In this document: positions 42,895 to 52,539 of the stretch, in pieces | Layout: the number at the start of each line of letters is the position of its first letter | Numbering within the stretch: position 1 is the stretch's first letter | Origin: Solobacterium sp. | GTDB lineage: Bacteria; Bacillota_I; Bacilli_A; Erysipelotrichales; Erysipelotrichaceae | Direction: 5' to 3' | DNA length: 64,000 nt | NCBI GenBank assembly: GCA_017430925.1 | Contig: JAFRMA010000053.1 | Span: 51,338 to 115,337 of the forward strand | Position numbers and translations under genes: made by a program | Notes under the pieces: generated by a model | What the model was told of the DNA's origin: nothing | Seen by the model: only the letters and a program-made list of their open reading frames with translations | Database searches by the model: none

Positions 42895-45024
42895 ATGCAA
42901 TACTGGCTGATCATTTTGTGTATCTGTATTCTTTCCATGGTGTATGTCTTTGTGAATTACAGGAAGATTCAAAACATGGAAGAAGGCACAGAAGAGATGA
43001 AAGAACTCTCCGGGATTATCCGTGAAGGCGCGAATACCTTCCTGAAGACAGAGTTCCGTTCCATCTTCATCGTTGTGATTATCATCGCCGTGGTGTTCTC
43101 TCTGTTTGTTGAAGTTACTTCCGGGCTGACACTTGTTCTGGGTGCCGCAATGAGCAGCTTTGTCTGTATTCTCGGCATGCGCAGCGCTACGTATGCGAAT
43201 GTACGCACTTCCAACACAGCGCGGAAGACACTGTCAATCGGTGAGACGGTCAAGGTCGCTCTCTGCGGAGGCGCGATCAGCGGTCTCAGCGTACAGGCAA
43301 TGGGTCTGCTTGGATTGACTCTGATATTGATCGTCTTCGGCGGTGTTTCGGAGACAGCGACAGGTCATGGACTCCTGACGAGTTTCGAGTGTAATCCGAC
43401 AATCACACGACTGACCACATATTCTCTGGGATGTTCCCTGGTAGCCATGTTCAACCGTGTTGCCGGAGGTAACTATACTAAAGCGGCGGATATCTCTGCA
43501 GATATTCTCGGTAAGATCCGTCATGATCTGCCGGAAGATGACAGCCGTGTTCCGAACACGATTGCGGACTTCATCGGTGACAATGTCAATGATATTGCCG
43601 GTAACTGTTCTGACTTGTTAGAAAGCTTTGTGGCTACGATTGCCGCAAGCCTGATGATTGCGGTAACGGTCTATGCCAACGCGATCACCAACGGTACCAC
43701 AAACAGTGAAGCATTGTTCAATGCGACCACGTTGTTCCCGGTGATCTTTGCCGGTGCCGGAATGTTATCTTGTACAGCAGCGTTATTCCTTGCCCAGCAG
43801 ACCAAGATGGGTGATAATCCGGCAAGAGAACTGGATAAGGCTACCTGGTTCTCCGCAGGTATAACCCTGGTTCTCGGTTTCTTTGCCTGCAGGATGATCT
43901 TCGGAAATGTAGAACTTTATGAAACCTTCAAGTTTGGCTGGATCTCTCCATGGCTTTCTGCCGTATTAGGTATTATCAGCGGTATTGCCATCGGGTCCAT
44001 CACGGAATACTACACAAGTACAGACTATAAACCGACACGTGAACTGGCAGGAATCGCTCATGAAGGTGAAGCATTCGTTGTGACCAAAGGTGACGCGATC
44101 GGTTCCCGTTCCTGCCTGCCGCCGATTCTGGTCATTGGTGTAGCGTTGTTCCTTTCCGGCACAATGTGCGGTACATACGGTATCGCAATCAGCGCACTGG
44201 GTATGCTGAGCTTTGTCGGTGCGACTGTATCCATTGACGCGTTCGGTCCGATTGCTGATAATGCCGGCGGTATTGCGGAATCCTGCCACCTCGATGAAAA
44301 AGTACGCGCGATCACCGACAAACTGGATGCGGTAGGAAATACCACAGCCGCAATCGGTAAGGGCTTCGCGATTGGTTCTGCCGCATTTGCGACAGTATCT
44401 CTGATCGTTGCCTATGTCTCCAACTACACCACCAGCGGAGGTGAACCGGTACTGAATATCGCTTCTTATGTTGTTATTGCCGGTGGTATCATCGGCGGTG
44501 CTCTTGTGGAATACTTCAGTGCGTTACTTACGGATAATACGATCGATGCCGCAAAACTGATGGCTGATGAAGGTGACAGACAGTTATCGATTCCGGGTGT
44601 TCTGGAAGGCAAAGTAAAACCGGATTATAACCGGATGATCGAAATGGCTGCGAAAGAAGCTCTGCGGAAGATGCTGCTGCCGTCTGTCCTGGCAATCCTG
44701 ATTCCGATTCTGGGCGGATTCCTGTTCGGCGTAAGCTTTGTCGGCGGTTTGCTTGTCGGTGCTACGATTGCCGCAATTCCGCGGGCGATCTTCATGGGCA
44801 ACTCCGGCGGTGCTTTTGATAACGCGAAGAAATACATTGAGAGCGGTGCTATCGAAGGCTCGGAAAAAGGTACACCTGCACATAAAGCAGCGGTTACCGG
44901 AGATACTGTCGGTGATACGAGAAAAGACGTGGTCGGTGTCGCCCTGGATATCTTTATCAAGACCATGTCTACCGTAGCCAACTCCATGGCAGTGCTATTT
45001 ACCCACTTCACTTTATTCCGCTGA
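42895..45024 (+). CDS. hppA: Membrane-bound ion-translocating pyrophosphatase, divergent type
   Basis: This 709-residue protein has about 16 helices; it couples pyrophosphate hydrolysis to H+ or Na+ pumping. The catalytic Asp triplet is kept (Asp225, Asp229, Asp233 in ADFIGDNVNDIAG), but the usual DX7KXE motif reads D199...K207-I-R209, with Arg in place of Glu, and the GMGADLFES region reads GNCSDLLES. Ala485 in GNTTAAIGKG is the residue type of K+-dependent enzymes. The pattern resembles a divergent clostridial H+-PPase subgroup. GAGGAGG precedes the ATG, and TATAAT lies a little further upstream. Confidence 0.93.
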   Translation: MQYWLIILCICILSMVYVFVNYRKIQNMEEGTEEMKELSGIIREGANTFLKTEFRSIFIVVIIIAVVFSLFVEVTSGLTLVLGAAMSSFVCILGMRSATYANVRTSNTARKTLSIGETVKVALCGGAISGLSVQAMGLLGLTLILIVFGGVSETATGHGLLTSFECNPTITRLTTYSLGCSLVAMFNRVAGGNYTKAADISADILGKIRHDLPEDDSRVPNTIADFIGDNVNDIAGNCSDLLESFVATIAASLMIAVTVYANAITNGTTNSEALFNATTLFPVIFAGAGMLSCTAALFLAQQTKMGDNPARELDKATWFSAGITLVLGFFACRMIFGNVELYETFKFGWISPWLSAVLGIISGIAIGSITEYYTSTDYKPTRELAGIAHEGEAFVVTKGDAIGSRSCLPPILVIGVALFLSGTMCGTYGIAISALGMLSFVGATVSIDAFGPIADNAGGIAESCHLDEKVRAITDKLDAVGNTTAAIGKGFAIGSAAFATVSLIVAYVSNYTTSGGEPVLNIASYVVIAGGIIGGALVEYFSALLTDNTIDAAKLMADEGDRQLSIPGVLEGKVKPDYNRMIEMAAKEALRKMLLPSVLAILIPILGGFLFGVSFVGGLLVGATIAAIPRAIFMGNSGGAFDNAKKYIESGAIEGSEKGTPAHKAAVTGDTVGDTRKDVVGVALDIFIKTMSTVANSMAVLFTHFTLFR

Positions 45025-45045
45025 TTTGTATTGATGATTATCTAT

Positions 45046-45082
45046 GCCTGATTCCTGAATGGTGGGAATCAGGCTTTTTATT
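45046..45082 (+). terminator. Terminator of the pyrophosphatase gene
   Basis: GCCTGATTCC (45046-45055) pairs perfectly with GGAATCAGGC (45065-45074), followed by TTTTTATTCTTTT. Confidence 0.88.
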
Positions 45083-45129
45083 CTTTTCCCTGCATGCTAT
45101 ATTTATAATGATTTTTTGGAGGTGTTTTT

Positions 45130-46245
45130 ATGCGTGTAGGCTGCGTTAAGGAAATCAAAAACAACGAATATCGTGTCGGACTGACACCGGATAATGTCAA
45201 GAGTTATGTATCTGCCGGTCATGAGGTATACATACAGAAAGGCGCAGGTATCGGGTCTGGATTTACCGATGAAGAGTATCGGGCAGCCGGAGCGAATCTG
45301 TTGAATCACCCAGAAGAAGTATGGGCAGCTTCAGAATTGATGGTCAAAGTCAAGGAACCCCTGGAAGAAGAATTCCCTTACTTCCATGAAGGATTGATTC
45401 TATATACGTATCTGCATCTTGCGGCAGACAAAACCGAACTGGATGCCCTGATCGACGGGAAAGTAAAGAGTGTCGCGTATGAAACTCTGATGGAAAGAGA
45501 CGGGAGTCTTCCGTGCCTGATTCCGATGAGTCAGATTGCCGGACGTTTATGTATACAGGAAGGCGCGAAGTATCTGGAGAAGCGTTTTGGCGGAGAGGGG
45601 ATTCTTCTCGCCGGTGTACCGGGTACACCCAAAGCGAATGTCGTGATCCTGGGCGGCGGTACCGTAGGAATGAATGCGTGCAAGATTGCGACAGGTATGG
45701 GCGCCAGCGTGACGATCCTGGATGTTAACCTGAAGCGTCTGGAGTATCTGGACAATATGTTCGGAGCCCAGATCCAGACATTATATTCCAATGATTCGAA
45801 CATCGAGAAAGTCGTCAAAGAAGCAGACCTGGTCATCGGCAGTGTGCTGATTCCGGGAGGATCTACCCCGAAAGTATTCAAGAAGAAATACCTGAAGGAA
45901 ATGAAACCTGGCGCGGTATTTGTGGACGTGGCGGTTGACCAGGGAGGCTGCGGAGAAAGCACCCGTGTAACGACCCATGACGATCCTGTATATGTGGAAG
46001 ATGGTGTCGTCCACTACTGTGTCGGAAATATGCCCGGTGCCGTACCGCGTACATCAACGATCGCGCTGACAAATGCGACGATCAAGTACGGTTTACAGAT
46101 CGCGGACCGAGGTCTGGAACAGGCCTGCCGTGACAACCACGTGTTATATTCCGCAATCAATACCTATGACGGCAAGGTTACCTGCAAGAATGTTGCGGAT
46201 GCGTTTGAAGATCTGGAGTATACCGATATTCATACATTGTTCTGA
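45130..46245 (+). CDS. ald: Alanine dehydrogenase
   Basis: This 371-residue NAD-dependent enzyme interconverts L-alanine with pyruvate and ammonia. Landmarks are the N-terminal RVGLTPDNVKSYV and HEVYIQKGAG, the conserved Lys in LMVKVKEP, His in LYTYLHLA, the Rossmann motif VVILGGGTVGMNACKIA and the DVAVDQGGC segment. TTGGAGGTG precedes the ATG, and TATAAT lies nearby upstream. It is a single gene between two strong transcription units and suggests alanine fermentation or nitrogen assimilation. Confidence 0.96.
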   Translation: MRVGCVKEIKNNEYRVGLTPDNVKSYVSAGHEVYIQKGAGIGSGFTDEEYRAAGANLLNHPEEVWAASELMVKVKEPLEEEFPYFHEGLILYTYLHLAADKTELDALIDGKVKSVAYETLMERDGSLPCLIPMSQIAGRLCIQEGAKYLEKRFGGEGILLAGVPGTPKANVVILGGGTVGMNACKIATGMGASVTILDVNLKRLEYLDNMFGAQIQTLYSNDSNIEKVVKEADLVIGSVLIPGGSTPKVFKKKYLKEMKPGAVFVDVAVDQGGCGESTRVTTHDDPVYVEDGVVHYCVGNMPGAVPRTSTIALTNATIKYGLQIADRGLEQACRDNHVLYSAINTYDGKVTCKNVADAFEDLEYTDIHTLF

Positions 46246-46273
46246 GGGGCAGTCGCTTTATCAGAGTTAACTA

Positions 46274-46281
46274 TGATATAA
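46274..46281 (+). promoter_or_regulatory. Extended -10 promoter of the yybS-rlmH operon
   Basis: TGA-TATAAT occurs at about 46274-46281, after the ald gene. Transcription would begin near 46288, ahead of the AAAGGATAGGA ribosome site and the ATG at 46324. This is the only good promoter seen for the eight-gene run that follows. Confidence 0.5.
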
Positions 46282-46323
46282 TAATTGTCATTCAAAGAGT
46301 TTTTGTGTACGCAAAGGATAGGA

Positions 46324-47268
46324 ATGAATACGAATGTCCGAAAAATAACCGACGGCGCCATGATGTGTGCCATTGTCGGTGTCATGCTTCTGATCAACCG
46401 TCAGTTTGCAGGATTGCTGGAAGAGATGCTGCTGTTTGCTTTCCCTCTTCCGATGGTCTTTTTTGCGGCTAAATACGGTTGGAAGGATGCACTGCTTCCC
46501 TTTGCGGCGATGGTGCTTCTCAGTGTTGTCCTGGGTACACCGCAGACGATTTTCTACGTTGCGTCAGAATCCTTATTAGGTCTGGTATACGGCGGCGGTA
46601 TCTACCTGAAACAGGGGAGAAAGAGACTTCTTGTTTCGGCGATGATCATTGCCATTCTGGCCAATATTATCTCTACGATCATCTACGCCAGTTTCTTCGG
46701 CTATGATATTCCGGCAGAGATTGCAGAACTGCAGAACATCATGGAGAACATGTTTGCGCAGACAGGGATGGGTATGCCCGCTACGCTGGATATGCCGCGT
46801 TTCCTGCTGACGATCTATATTGCTTCCACGATCCTGATCGGGATCCTGCAGGGATTTGTTACACATGTATTGTCCCTGACGATGCTGAAAAGAATGCGTT
46901 TTGAGGTTCCCGCAGCCGGTGGTGATAACCTGCGTAATCCGCCCAAATGGTCCGGTTATGTTGCTCTTGCCTGTATGATGGGATATTTCTATGCCGTCAG
47001 CCGTGGTATCGGCAATCCTGCTCTTGAGAGTGCTCTGCAGGGTCTTGGTGTTTTCGGCATCATGTATCTTGTGTTCTACGGATATATCTGTTTTCTCACG
47101 ATATTCCGCGGACGTACAAAACTGTCACGTTTACTCTTCATGCTTCTGGCTTTATTCTTCATGATGACAGCGACACTGGCTATGGCTTTTGTCGGCTTCC
47201 TCTATATCACTACAGGTATGTACAAAAGGATAATGGAAGGAAGGGAAAATGCTGAAAAAAATCAATGA
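46324..47268 (+). CDS. yybS: YybS-family (DUF2232) membrane protein
   Basis: This 314-residue protein has about eight helices and the DUF2232 pattern seen in Bacillus YybS. Position upstream of gdpP is the normal arrangement. The family is thought to be a transporter component, possibly ECF-like; its substrate is unknown. The ATG at 46324 is preceded by AAAGGATAGGA, better than the frame extension to 46285, which overlaps the promoter. Its end overlaps gdpP by 20 bases. Confidence 0.85.
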   Translation: MNTNVRKITDGAMMCAIVGVMLLINRQFAGLLEEMLLFAFPLPMVFFAAKYGWKDALLPFAAMVLLSVVLGTPQTIFYVASESLLGLVYGGGIYLKQGRKRLLVSAMIIAILANIISTIIYASFFGYDIPAEIAELQNIMENMFAQTGMGMPATLDMPRFLLTIYIASTILIGILQGFVTHVLSLTMLKRMRFEVPAAGGDNLRNPPKWSGYVALACMMGYFYAVSRGIGNPALESALQGLGVFGIMYLVFYGYICFLTIFRGRTKLSRLLFMLLALFFMMTATLAMAFVGFLYITTGMYKRIMEGRENAEKNQ

Positions 47269-49219
47269 CATGAGAATTGTATATACGATTACCCTTGCTG
47301 AAGCCCTGGCATTATTCTTCTTCCGGGAAGCATTGGGAAGAATGGCTGTTGTCGGCGGTGTGATCGTTGTTCTGCAGGCAGTGATCTTTTATCTGCTTTT
47401 TGACCGCTTTGAGAGTCTTACTTCCGAACAGATGACAACGGTAAGAGATATGGTCGGGAATGCGGAGACAGAAGCGTTTGTCTACGGAGAAGTAGGCATG
47501 GTCGGCTATGATGATGATCATGTGATCACCTGGATGAGTGATCTGTTTGCGCAGAGAGGAATCAACCGGGTTGGTTTTAAAGTACTTCCCTGGCTTCCGG
47601 AAGCGGAAGATCTGGTCAACGGTGTTTCCGATAAGGCTGTTGTACAACTGGATGAACGGAAATATGAAATCACGAAAAAAGAGGATGACCGGGTATTGTT
47701 CTTCCGGGATATTACCGATACCAGTTATTACATGGAGCGTTATAACGATGAGAAACCGGTCGTAGGACTGGCTTCTCTGGATAACTATGAAGAAAGTACG
47801 ATGTATGAAGATGAGGCGGTAGTCTCTGCTATCAATGTGGCTGTACGTACACCGTTGATCGAATACTGTAAGGAACACGGAATATTGATCCGCAGATTGA
47901 ATAACTACCGGTATATGTTATTGCTGAATGAGAAGATCTTCCGTTCACTGGTCGAAGATAATTTCTCTATCGTGAATACTGTCCGCAGAGCAGCGCTGAA
48001 GCAGGATGTTTCCATTACACTGTCCATGGCGTTCGCAATGGATGCGGATAACTATCAGAATCTGGATGAGATGGTAACCAGGCTGCTGGATCTTGCGCAG
48101 ACCCGCGGCGGTGACCAGGTGGCGGTACAGCGCGGACAGGAAGATGTCCGGTACTTCGGCGGTTCCAGCGAAGCGGCAGAGAAACGTTCCCGTGTACGTG
48201 TACGTGTTATGGCACATACCTTCCGGGAATTGATTGCCCGATCCAGTAATGTGATCATCTGTGGGCATAAGGAGATGGATTTTGACTGTCTTGGTGCCGC
48301 AATAGGTACGGCGAGGATCTGCCAGGCGATGCATAAGCCCTGCGCGATCATTGAGAAGACCGGCGGTGTTGAACAGAAGCTGAAAGACGCGATTGCCCTG
48401 AATGCTGAAGAACTGGAAGCGGAAATGAATTTTGTGACCGAAAGTGAAGCTTTGAATCTGCTTCAGGAGAAGTCCCTGGTCGTTATGGTGGATCATTACT
48501 CCACCAGTAATTCCAACGGAGCCAGAGTGCTGGAAACCGCGCAGAAGATCGCTGTAATCGACCATCACCGCAGAAGCAGTGAGATGGGAGTCAAACCGGT
48601 ATTTGTCTATATTGAAGCCGGCGCCAGCAGTGCCTGTGAATTAATCACAGAATTGATCCCCTATATATCCAACCGTATAGAACTCAGTGAACTAGACGCG
48701 ACATTCATGCTGGCAGGCATGACGATCGATACCGGACGTTTCCGTGTCAGAACCGGTGTCAGAACATATGAGGCAGCCAGTACATTACGCAGATACGGGG
48801 CGAATCCGCAGAACGTGGATGAATACCTGAAAGACAGTTATCAGGAATTCTCCAAAAAAGCGACCATGATCGCGCGCAGTAAGCGTGTCCGTGACAATGT
48901 GATCGTGGTACCGTATGAGGATGTTGCCTCACGTACGCTGATCTCCCAGGTGGCAGACAGCCTGATGGAGATTCAAGGCGTGGAAGCTGTCTTCGTGATA
49001 GCGCAGACACCGGATGAGAAGACCTCTGTCAGCGCCAGGTCCAACGGAAGTGTCAATGTACAGGTAATTATGGAAAAGATGCGCGGAGGCGGGCATATGA
49101 CAGCCGCCGGCGTACAGCTGGAGAATACAACGGTCAAAGAAATGGAAAAAGTCTTATTGACTGAACTGGATCGTTATTTTGAAGAGGTGCAGAAAAATGA
49201 AAGTAATACTAAAGAGTGA
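47249..49219 (+). CDS. gdpP: Cyclic-di-AMP phosphodiesterase GdpP
   Basis: This 656-residue protein has two N-terminal transmembrane helices (about 8-55), a PAS-like sensor, a degenerate GGDEF domain (about 170-300), and a DHH/DHHA1 phosphodiesterase (about 335-650). Visible metal motifs are CGHKEMDFD, MVDHYS and VIDHHRRS. It hydrolyses c-di-AMP to pApA, controlling osmotic and wall homeostasis. It overlaps yybS and also the following rplI start, so the operon is tightly coupled. Confidence 0.95.
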   Translation: MLKKINDMRIVYTITLAEALALFFFREALGRMAVVGGVIVVLQAVIFYLLFDRFESLTSEQMTTVRDMVGNAETEAFVYGEVGMVGYDDDHVITWMSDLFAQRGINRVGFKVLPWLPEAEDLVNGVSDKAVVQLDERKYEITKKEDDRVLFFRDITDTSYYMERYNDEKPVVGLASLDNYEESTMYEDEAVVSAINVAVRTPLIEYCKEHGILIRRLNNYRYMLLLNEKIFRSLVEDNFSIVNTVRRAALKQDVSITLSMAFAMDADNYQNLDEMVTRLLDLAQTRGGDQVAVQRGQEDVRYFGGSSEAAEKRSRVRVRVMAHTFRELIARSSNVIICGHKEMDFDCLGAAIGTARICQAMHKPCAIIEKTGGVEQKLKDAIALNAEELEAEMNFVTESEALNLLQEKSLVVMVDHYSTSNSNGARVLETAQKIAVIDHHRRSSEMGVKPVFVYIEAGASSACELITELIPYISNRIELSELDATFMLAGMTIDTGRFRVRTGVRTYEAASTLRRYGANPQNVDEYLKDSYQEFSKKATMIARSKRVRDNVIVVPYEDVASRTLISQVADSLMEIQGVEAVFVIAQTPDEKTSVSARSNGSVNVQVIMEKMRGGGHMTAAGVQLENTTVKEMEKVLLTELDRYFEEVQKNESNTKE

Positions 49220-49643
49220 TGTAAAGAAAGTCGGGAAAAAGGGCGAGATCGTCGATGTGTCAGATGGTTATGCCAGAAATTTCCTGATTGCCAGAGGTCT
49301 TGCGGTACCTTCCACTGACAGAAGTCTGGAGATTCTCGCACATCAGAAAGAAGAAGAGAAAAAAGAAGATGATAAGCGCAGAGCAGAAGCACAGGCTCTG
49401 GCAGATAAACTGAGTACGATGATTTTCAACTTCCATGTAAAATCCGGAAGTGAAGGAAGGGTATTCGGTTCAGTATCTACAAAACAGATCGTAGAAGAAC
49501 TTGCCAAACAAGATATCAAGGTAGATAAGAAGAAGTTCATCGATACAGCACCGATTAACAGTCTTGGAGTAACCAAGGTCAGAGTAGATCTTTACCGGGG
49601 TGTGATCGCAACGATCGCCTGTAATCTGATCGGGAGCGAATAA
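49197..49643 (+). CDS. rplI: 50S ribosomal protein L9
   Basis: This 148-residue protein has the L9 N-domain (MKVILKSDVKKVGKKGEIVDVSDGYARNF) joined by a long helix to the C-domain (GSEGRVFGSVS; KFIDTAPINSLGVTKV). It lies at the base of the L1 stalk. The ATG at 49197 is preceded by GAGGTG and lies within the end of gdpP (23-base overlap). dnaB follows 5 bases later, matching the Bacillus gene order. Confidence 0.97.
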   Translation: MKVILKSDVKKVGKKGEIVDVSDGYARNFLIARGLAVPSTDRSLEILAHQKEEEKKEDDKRRAEAQALADKLSTMIFNFHVKSGSEGRVFGSVSTKQIVEELAKQDIKVDKKKFIDTAPINSLGVTKVRVDLYRGVIATIACNLIGSE

Positions 49644-49648
49644 CGATC

Positions 49649-51019
49649 ATGCCGGTTAGATCTTTACCGTCTGCTCTGGAAGCAGAAGCCAGCCTGCTTG
49701 GCACAATGATGTTTTTTCCGGGGTCTGCCAGAATTGCCATGGAAGAGGGGATTACGGCAGATGATTTTGTTGCGCCCGCAAACCGGATTATCTTCCTGGC
49801 TATTGAATCCTTGTACAGAGAAGGGGAAAAGATCGATATTACTACGACAGCTACACGTCTTCAGGATAACGGTACACTGGATATGTCCGGAGGAATCGCT
49901 TATCTGACAACATTGACAGATTCGGCAGTAAGCAGTGTCAACACAAAGACGTATGTCAATATGATCAAGGATAAGACGATCTTGCGCAATCTGATCGAAG
50001 TTGCCGGTAAGATCATCGAAGATAGTTCTGCCGGACAGCCGGATGTGAATGAATATCTGGACAGTGTAGAGAAGTCGATCCTGAATATTTCACATAACCG
50101 CAGAACCGATGAGTTCAAGGCACCGACAGAAGTACTGAACCAGATCGTAGACAATATCCACAAGATGGAAGAAAACAAGTCGGATATTACGGGACTGGCT
50201 ACCGGGTATACACGTTTTGACCATATTACTCATGGCTTGCAGAGAGGGGATCTGATCATCCTGGCTGCCCGTCCTTCCATGGGTAAGACAGCTGTAGCGC
50301 TGAATATGGCTCTGCGTGTAGCTGAAAGAAACAGAGATAAAGCGGTAGCGATCTTCTCTCTGGAAATGGGTGCGGATCAGCTGATGATGCGTCTTCTGGC
50401 AATGAAGAGCCGGGTTGAATCCGACAGCCTTCGTACCGGAAGATTAAGCAACGCGGACTGGAACGCAGTTAATGAAGCAGTATCCGATCTGAAAGCACTG
50501 AAGATCTATATCGATGATACTTCACAGATCCGGATGCCGGAGATCTTCAGCAAGTGCCGCCGTTTACAGAATGAACAAGGACTGGGGATGATCGTTCTGG
50601 ACTATATCCAGCTGGTTTCTGCCACCACCAACAGAGAAGGAAACAGACAACAGGAAGTATCCGAGATCTCCCGTAATCTTAAGGCATTAGCGCGTGAATT
50701 CAACGTGCCGGTGATTGCCTTGTCACAGCTCAGCCGTAACGTGGAAGCCAGAGAAAACAAGCATCCGATCTTAAGTGACCTGCGTGAATCCGGTGCAATC
50801 GAACAGGATGCGGATATCGTTCTGATGTTATACCGCGGCGCATATTATAACGAAGCAGAAAGAAAACAGGCAGATGAAACCGGCAGTGAGATTATTGAAA
50901 TCAATATAGCCAAACATCGTAATGGTCAGACAGGAACTTTCTCTCTTGCCTTTGAGGCCAAGACCAACGTATGCCTGAATATCTCTTCGAACAGTTACCG
51001 ACAGGAGCCTGCGCAATGA
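49649..51019 (+). CDS. dnaB: Replicative DNA helicase DnaB
   Basis: This 456-residue hexameric helicase has an N-terminal primase-binding domain (SLPSALEAEASLLGTMM) and a RecA-like core with Walker A ARPSMGKTA, Walker B IVLDYIQL, and the C-terminal arginine-finger region (SDLRESGAIEQDADIV). In Bacillus the orthologue is called DnaC. The ATG is 5 bases after rplI. Its stop overlaps the start of the next gene as ATGA. Confidence 0.97.
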   Translation: MPVRSLPSALEAEASLLGTMMFFPGSARIAMEEGITADDFVAPANRIIFLAIESLYREGEKIDITTTATRLQDNGTLDMSGGIAYLTTLTDSAVSSVNTKTYVNMIKDKTILRNLIEVAGKIIEDSSAGQPDVNEYLDSVEKSILNISHNRRTDEFKAPTEVLNQIVDNIHKMEENKSDITGLATGYTRFDHITHGLQRGDLIILAARPSMGKTAVALNMALRVAERNRDKAVAIFSLEMGADQLMMRLLAMKSRVESDSLRTGRLSNADWNAVNEAVSDLKALKIYIDDTSQIRMPEIFSKCRRLQNEQGLGMIVLDYIQLVSATTNREGNRQQEVSEISRNLKALAREFNVPVIALSQLSRNVEARENKHPILSDLRESGAIEQDADIVLMLYRGAYYNEAERKQADETGSEIIEINIAKHRNGQTGTFSLAFEAKTNVCLNISSNSYRQEPAQ

Positions 51020-52539
51020 AGAAATTCCTGACGATTCTTTTCAGTCTGATTGCGGCAGTAGGGATCGTTATGTTTAGTCAGAAATATTTCGGAAAGATCA
51101 GTGAACAGGATATTTCCGGTATTTTTGTGCGTGAAAAGACCATTCTTCCGCAGAAGGTGGAAAGGGTTACCACACAGGCAGGAAGTATCCACAAGGTATA
51201 CCATAACGGCCAGCTGGTCGGAATCATCAGTGATGAAGGGAAACTCGGCCGTTTCCTGAAACAGAAGTATAAAGAAGAATACGCGGATCAGTACCCGGAT
51301 TCTCATCTGATTTTGGATACAGATATGTATATCACCCATGAACAGAGTTATTTTGTCTATGAGAATATCGATGACAGTATCCTGAAGTATGTGGAAGCGT
51401 ATGGCTTGTACGCGATTCATACAACAGCCGTGGAATTTGCGGAAAACAATCATATCTATGCCCAGATCTATGTCGCAGAAGAGAGTCTCTATCAAGAAGC
51501 TCTGGAGCGGTATCTTTCCTATTTTGTGGATCCTACGGAACTGGCTTTGTTGAATCAGGGACAGGATGTTCCTGCGTTAAAGACTTATGGAAGCCGTACT
51601 GTAGGTCTATCTATCTTACAGACGATTACCGTAAAGGAAGCCTATGCCAAACCTTCGGAAATCATGACCACAGTCGAAGAAGTCCTGGAGTATCTGGAAT
51701 ACGGAGAAGAAACAGAAAAGGAATACTACACGGTAGAGAAGTACGATACGGTAGCCGGTGTCGGCTGGAAGAACCATGGTCTTTCCGCAACACAGGTTTT
51801 GAATATCAACAGTGATAAACTTACCAGTGTAGACCAGGTACTGAGTGAGGGAATGGAACTCTGTGTAACTTACTTTAAACCTGTAATTGATGTTGTCGTA
51901 AACAAGGAAAGTATGAAGAAAGAAATCATCTATCCGGAAACGATCTATATGGAAGATGAATCTATACGGGTAGGAGTAGTTGAACAGAAACAGGTCGGAG
52001 TCAACGGTTCCAAGAACTCCTTATATCTGGAAAGATGGATCAACGGTGTACTGATCAGCGGTACATTGCAGTCCAGTGTAGATACACTGCGTCCGGTCAA
52101 TGAAATCATCGCGGTAGGTACACTGGAGATTCCGGGCGTCGGTACCGGCACATTCCGCTGGCCTGTAGATAATCCGTATATTTCCTGCGGATGGGGTTGT
52201 TATTGGGGACATCAGGCAATCGACATTCAGAACGCCTATGATCATTGGGGTAACATCTATGCGGCAGACCGTGGCGTAATCATTGAAAACAGCTATAACT
52301 GGATCAGCGGCAACTATGTCTATATCGATCATAACAACGGATATATCAGTTATTACGGACATATGAACGTACCGAGCCCTCTGCCTGTAGGTACGATCGT
52401 AGACAAGGGAGATATTATCGGTCAGCTGGGAATGACCGGAAGAGCTACCGGACCGCATACCCATTTCTGGATCGGTACAGACTACTACAATAAACTGAAT
52501 CCATGTAACGGATTCCTGGATTGTGAAGTGATCCGATGA
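51016..52539 (+). CDS. M23 peptidase with LysM and G5-like domains
   Basis: This 507-residue secreted protein has an N-terminal anchor or signal (about 1-22), a long unassigned region (25-230), a LysM-like stretch (about 237-285), a G5-like domain (about 285-365) and a C-terminal M23 domain. Zinc ligands appear intact: GHQAID and GPHTHF. It should cut peptidoglycan cross-bridges outside the membrane. It is inserted between dnaB and walJ, where Bacillus carries purA and walRKHI. It starts by ATGA overlap with dnaB, and its stop overlaps walJ in the same way. Confidence 0.88.
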   Translation: MKKFLTILFSLIAAVGIVMFSQKYFGKISEQDISGIFVREKTILPQKVERVTTQAGSIHKVYHNGQLVGIISDEGKLGRFLKQKYKEEYADQYPDSHLILDTDMYITHEQSYFVYENIDDSILKYVEAYGLYAIHTTAVEFAENNHIYAQIYVAEESLYQEALERYLSYFVDPTELALLNQGQDVPALKTYGSRTVGLSILQTITVKEAYAKPSEIMTTVEEVLEYLEYGEETEKEYYTVEKYDTVAGVGWKNHGLSATQVLNINSDKLTSVDQVLSEGMELCVTYFKPVIDVVVNKESMKKEIIYPETIYMEDESIRVGVVEQKQVGVNGSKNSLYLERWINGVLISGTLQSSVDTLRPVNEIIAVGTLEIPGVGTGTFRWPVDNPYISCGWGCYWGHQAIDIQNAYDHWGNIYAADRGVIIENSYNWISGNYVYIDHNNGYISYYGHMNVPSPLPVGTIVDKGDIIGQLGMTGRATGPHTHFWIGTDYYNKLNPCNGFLDCEVIR

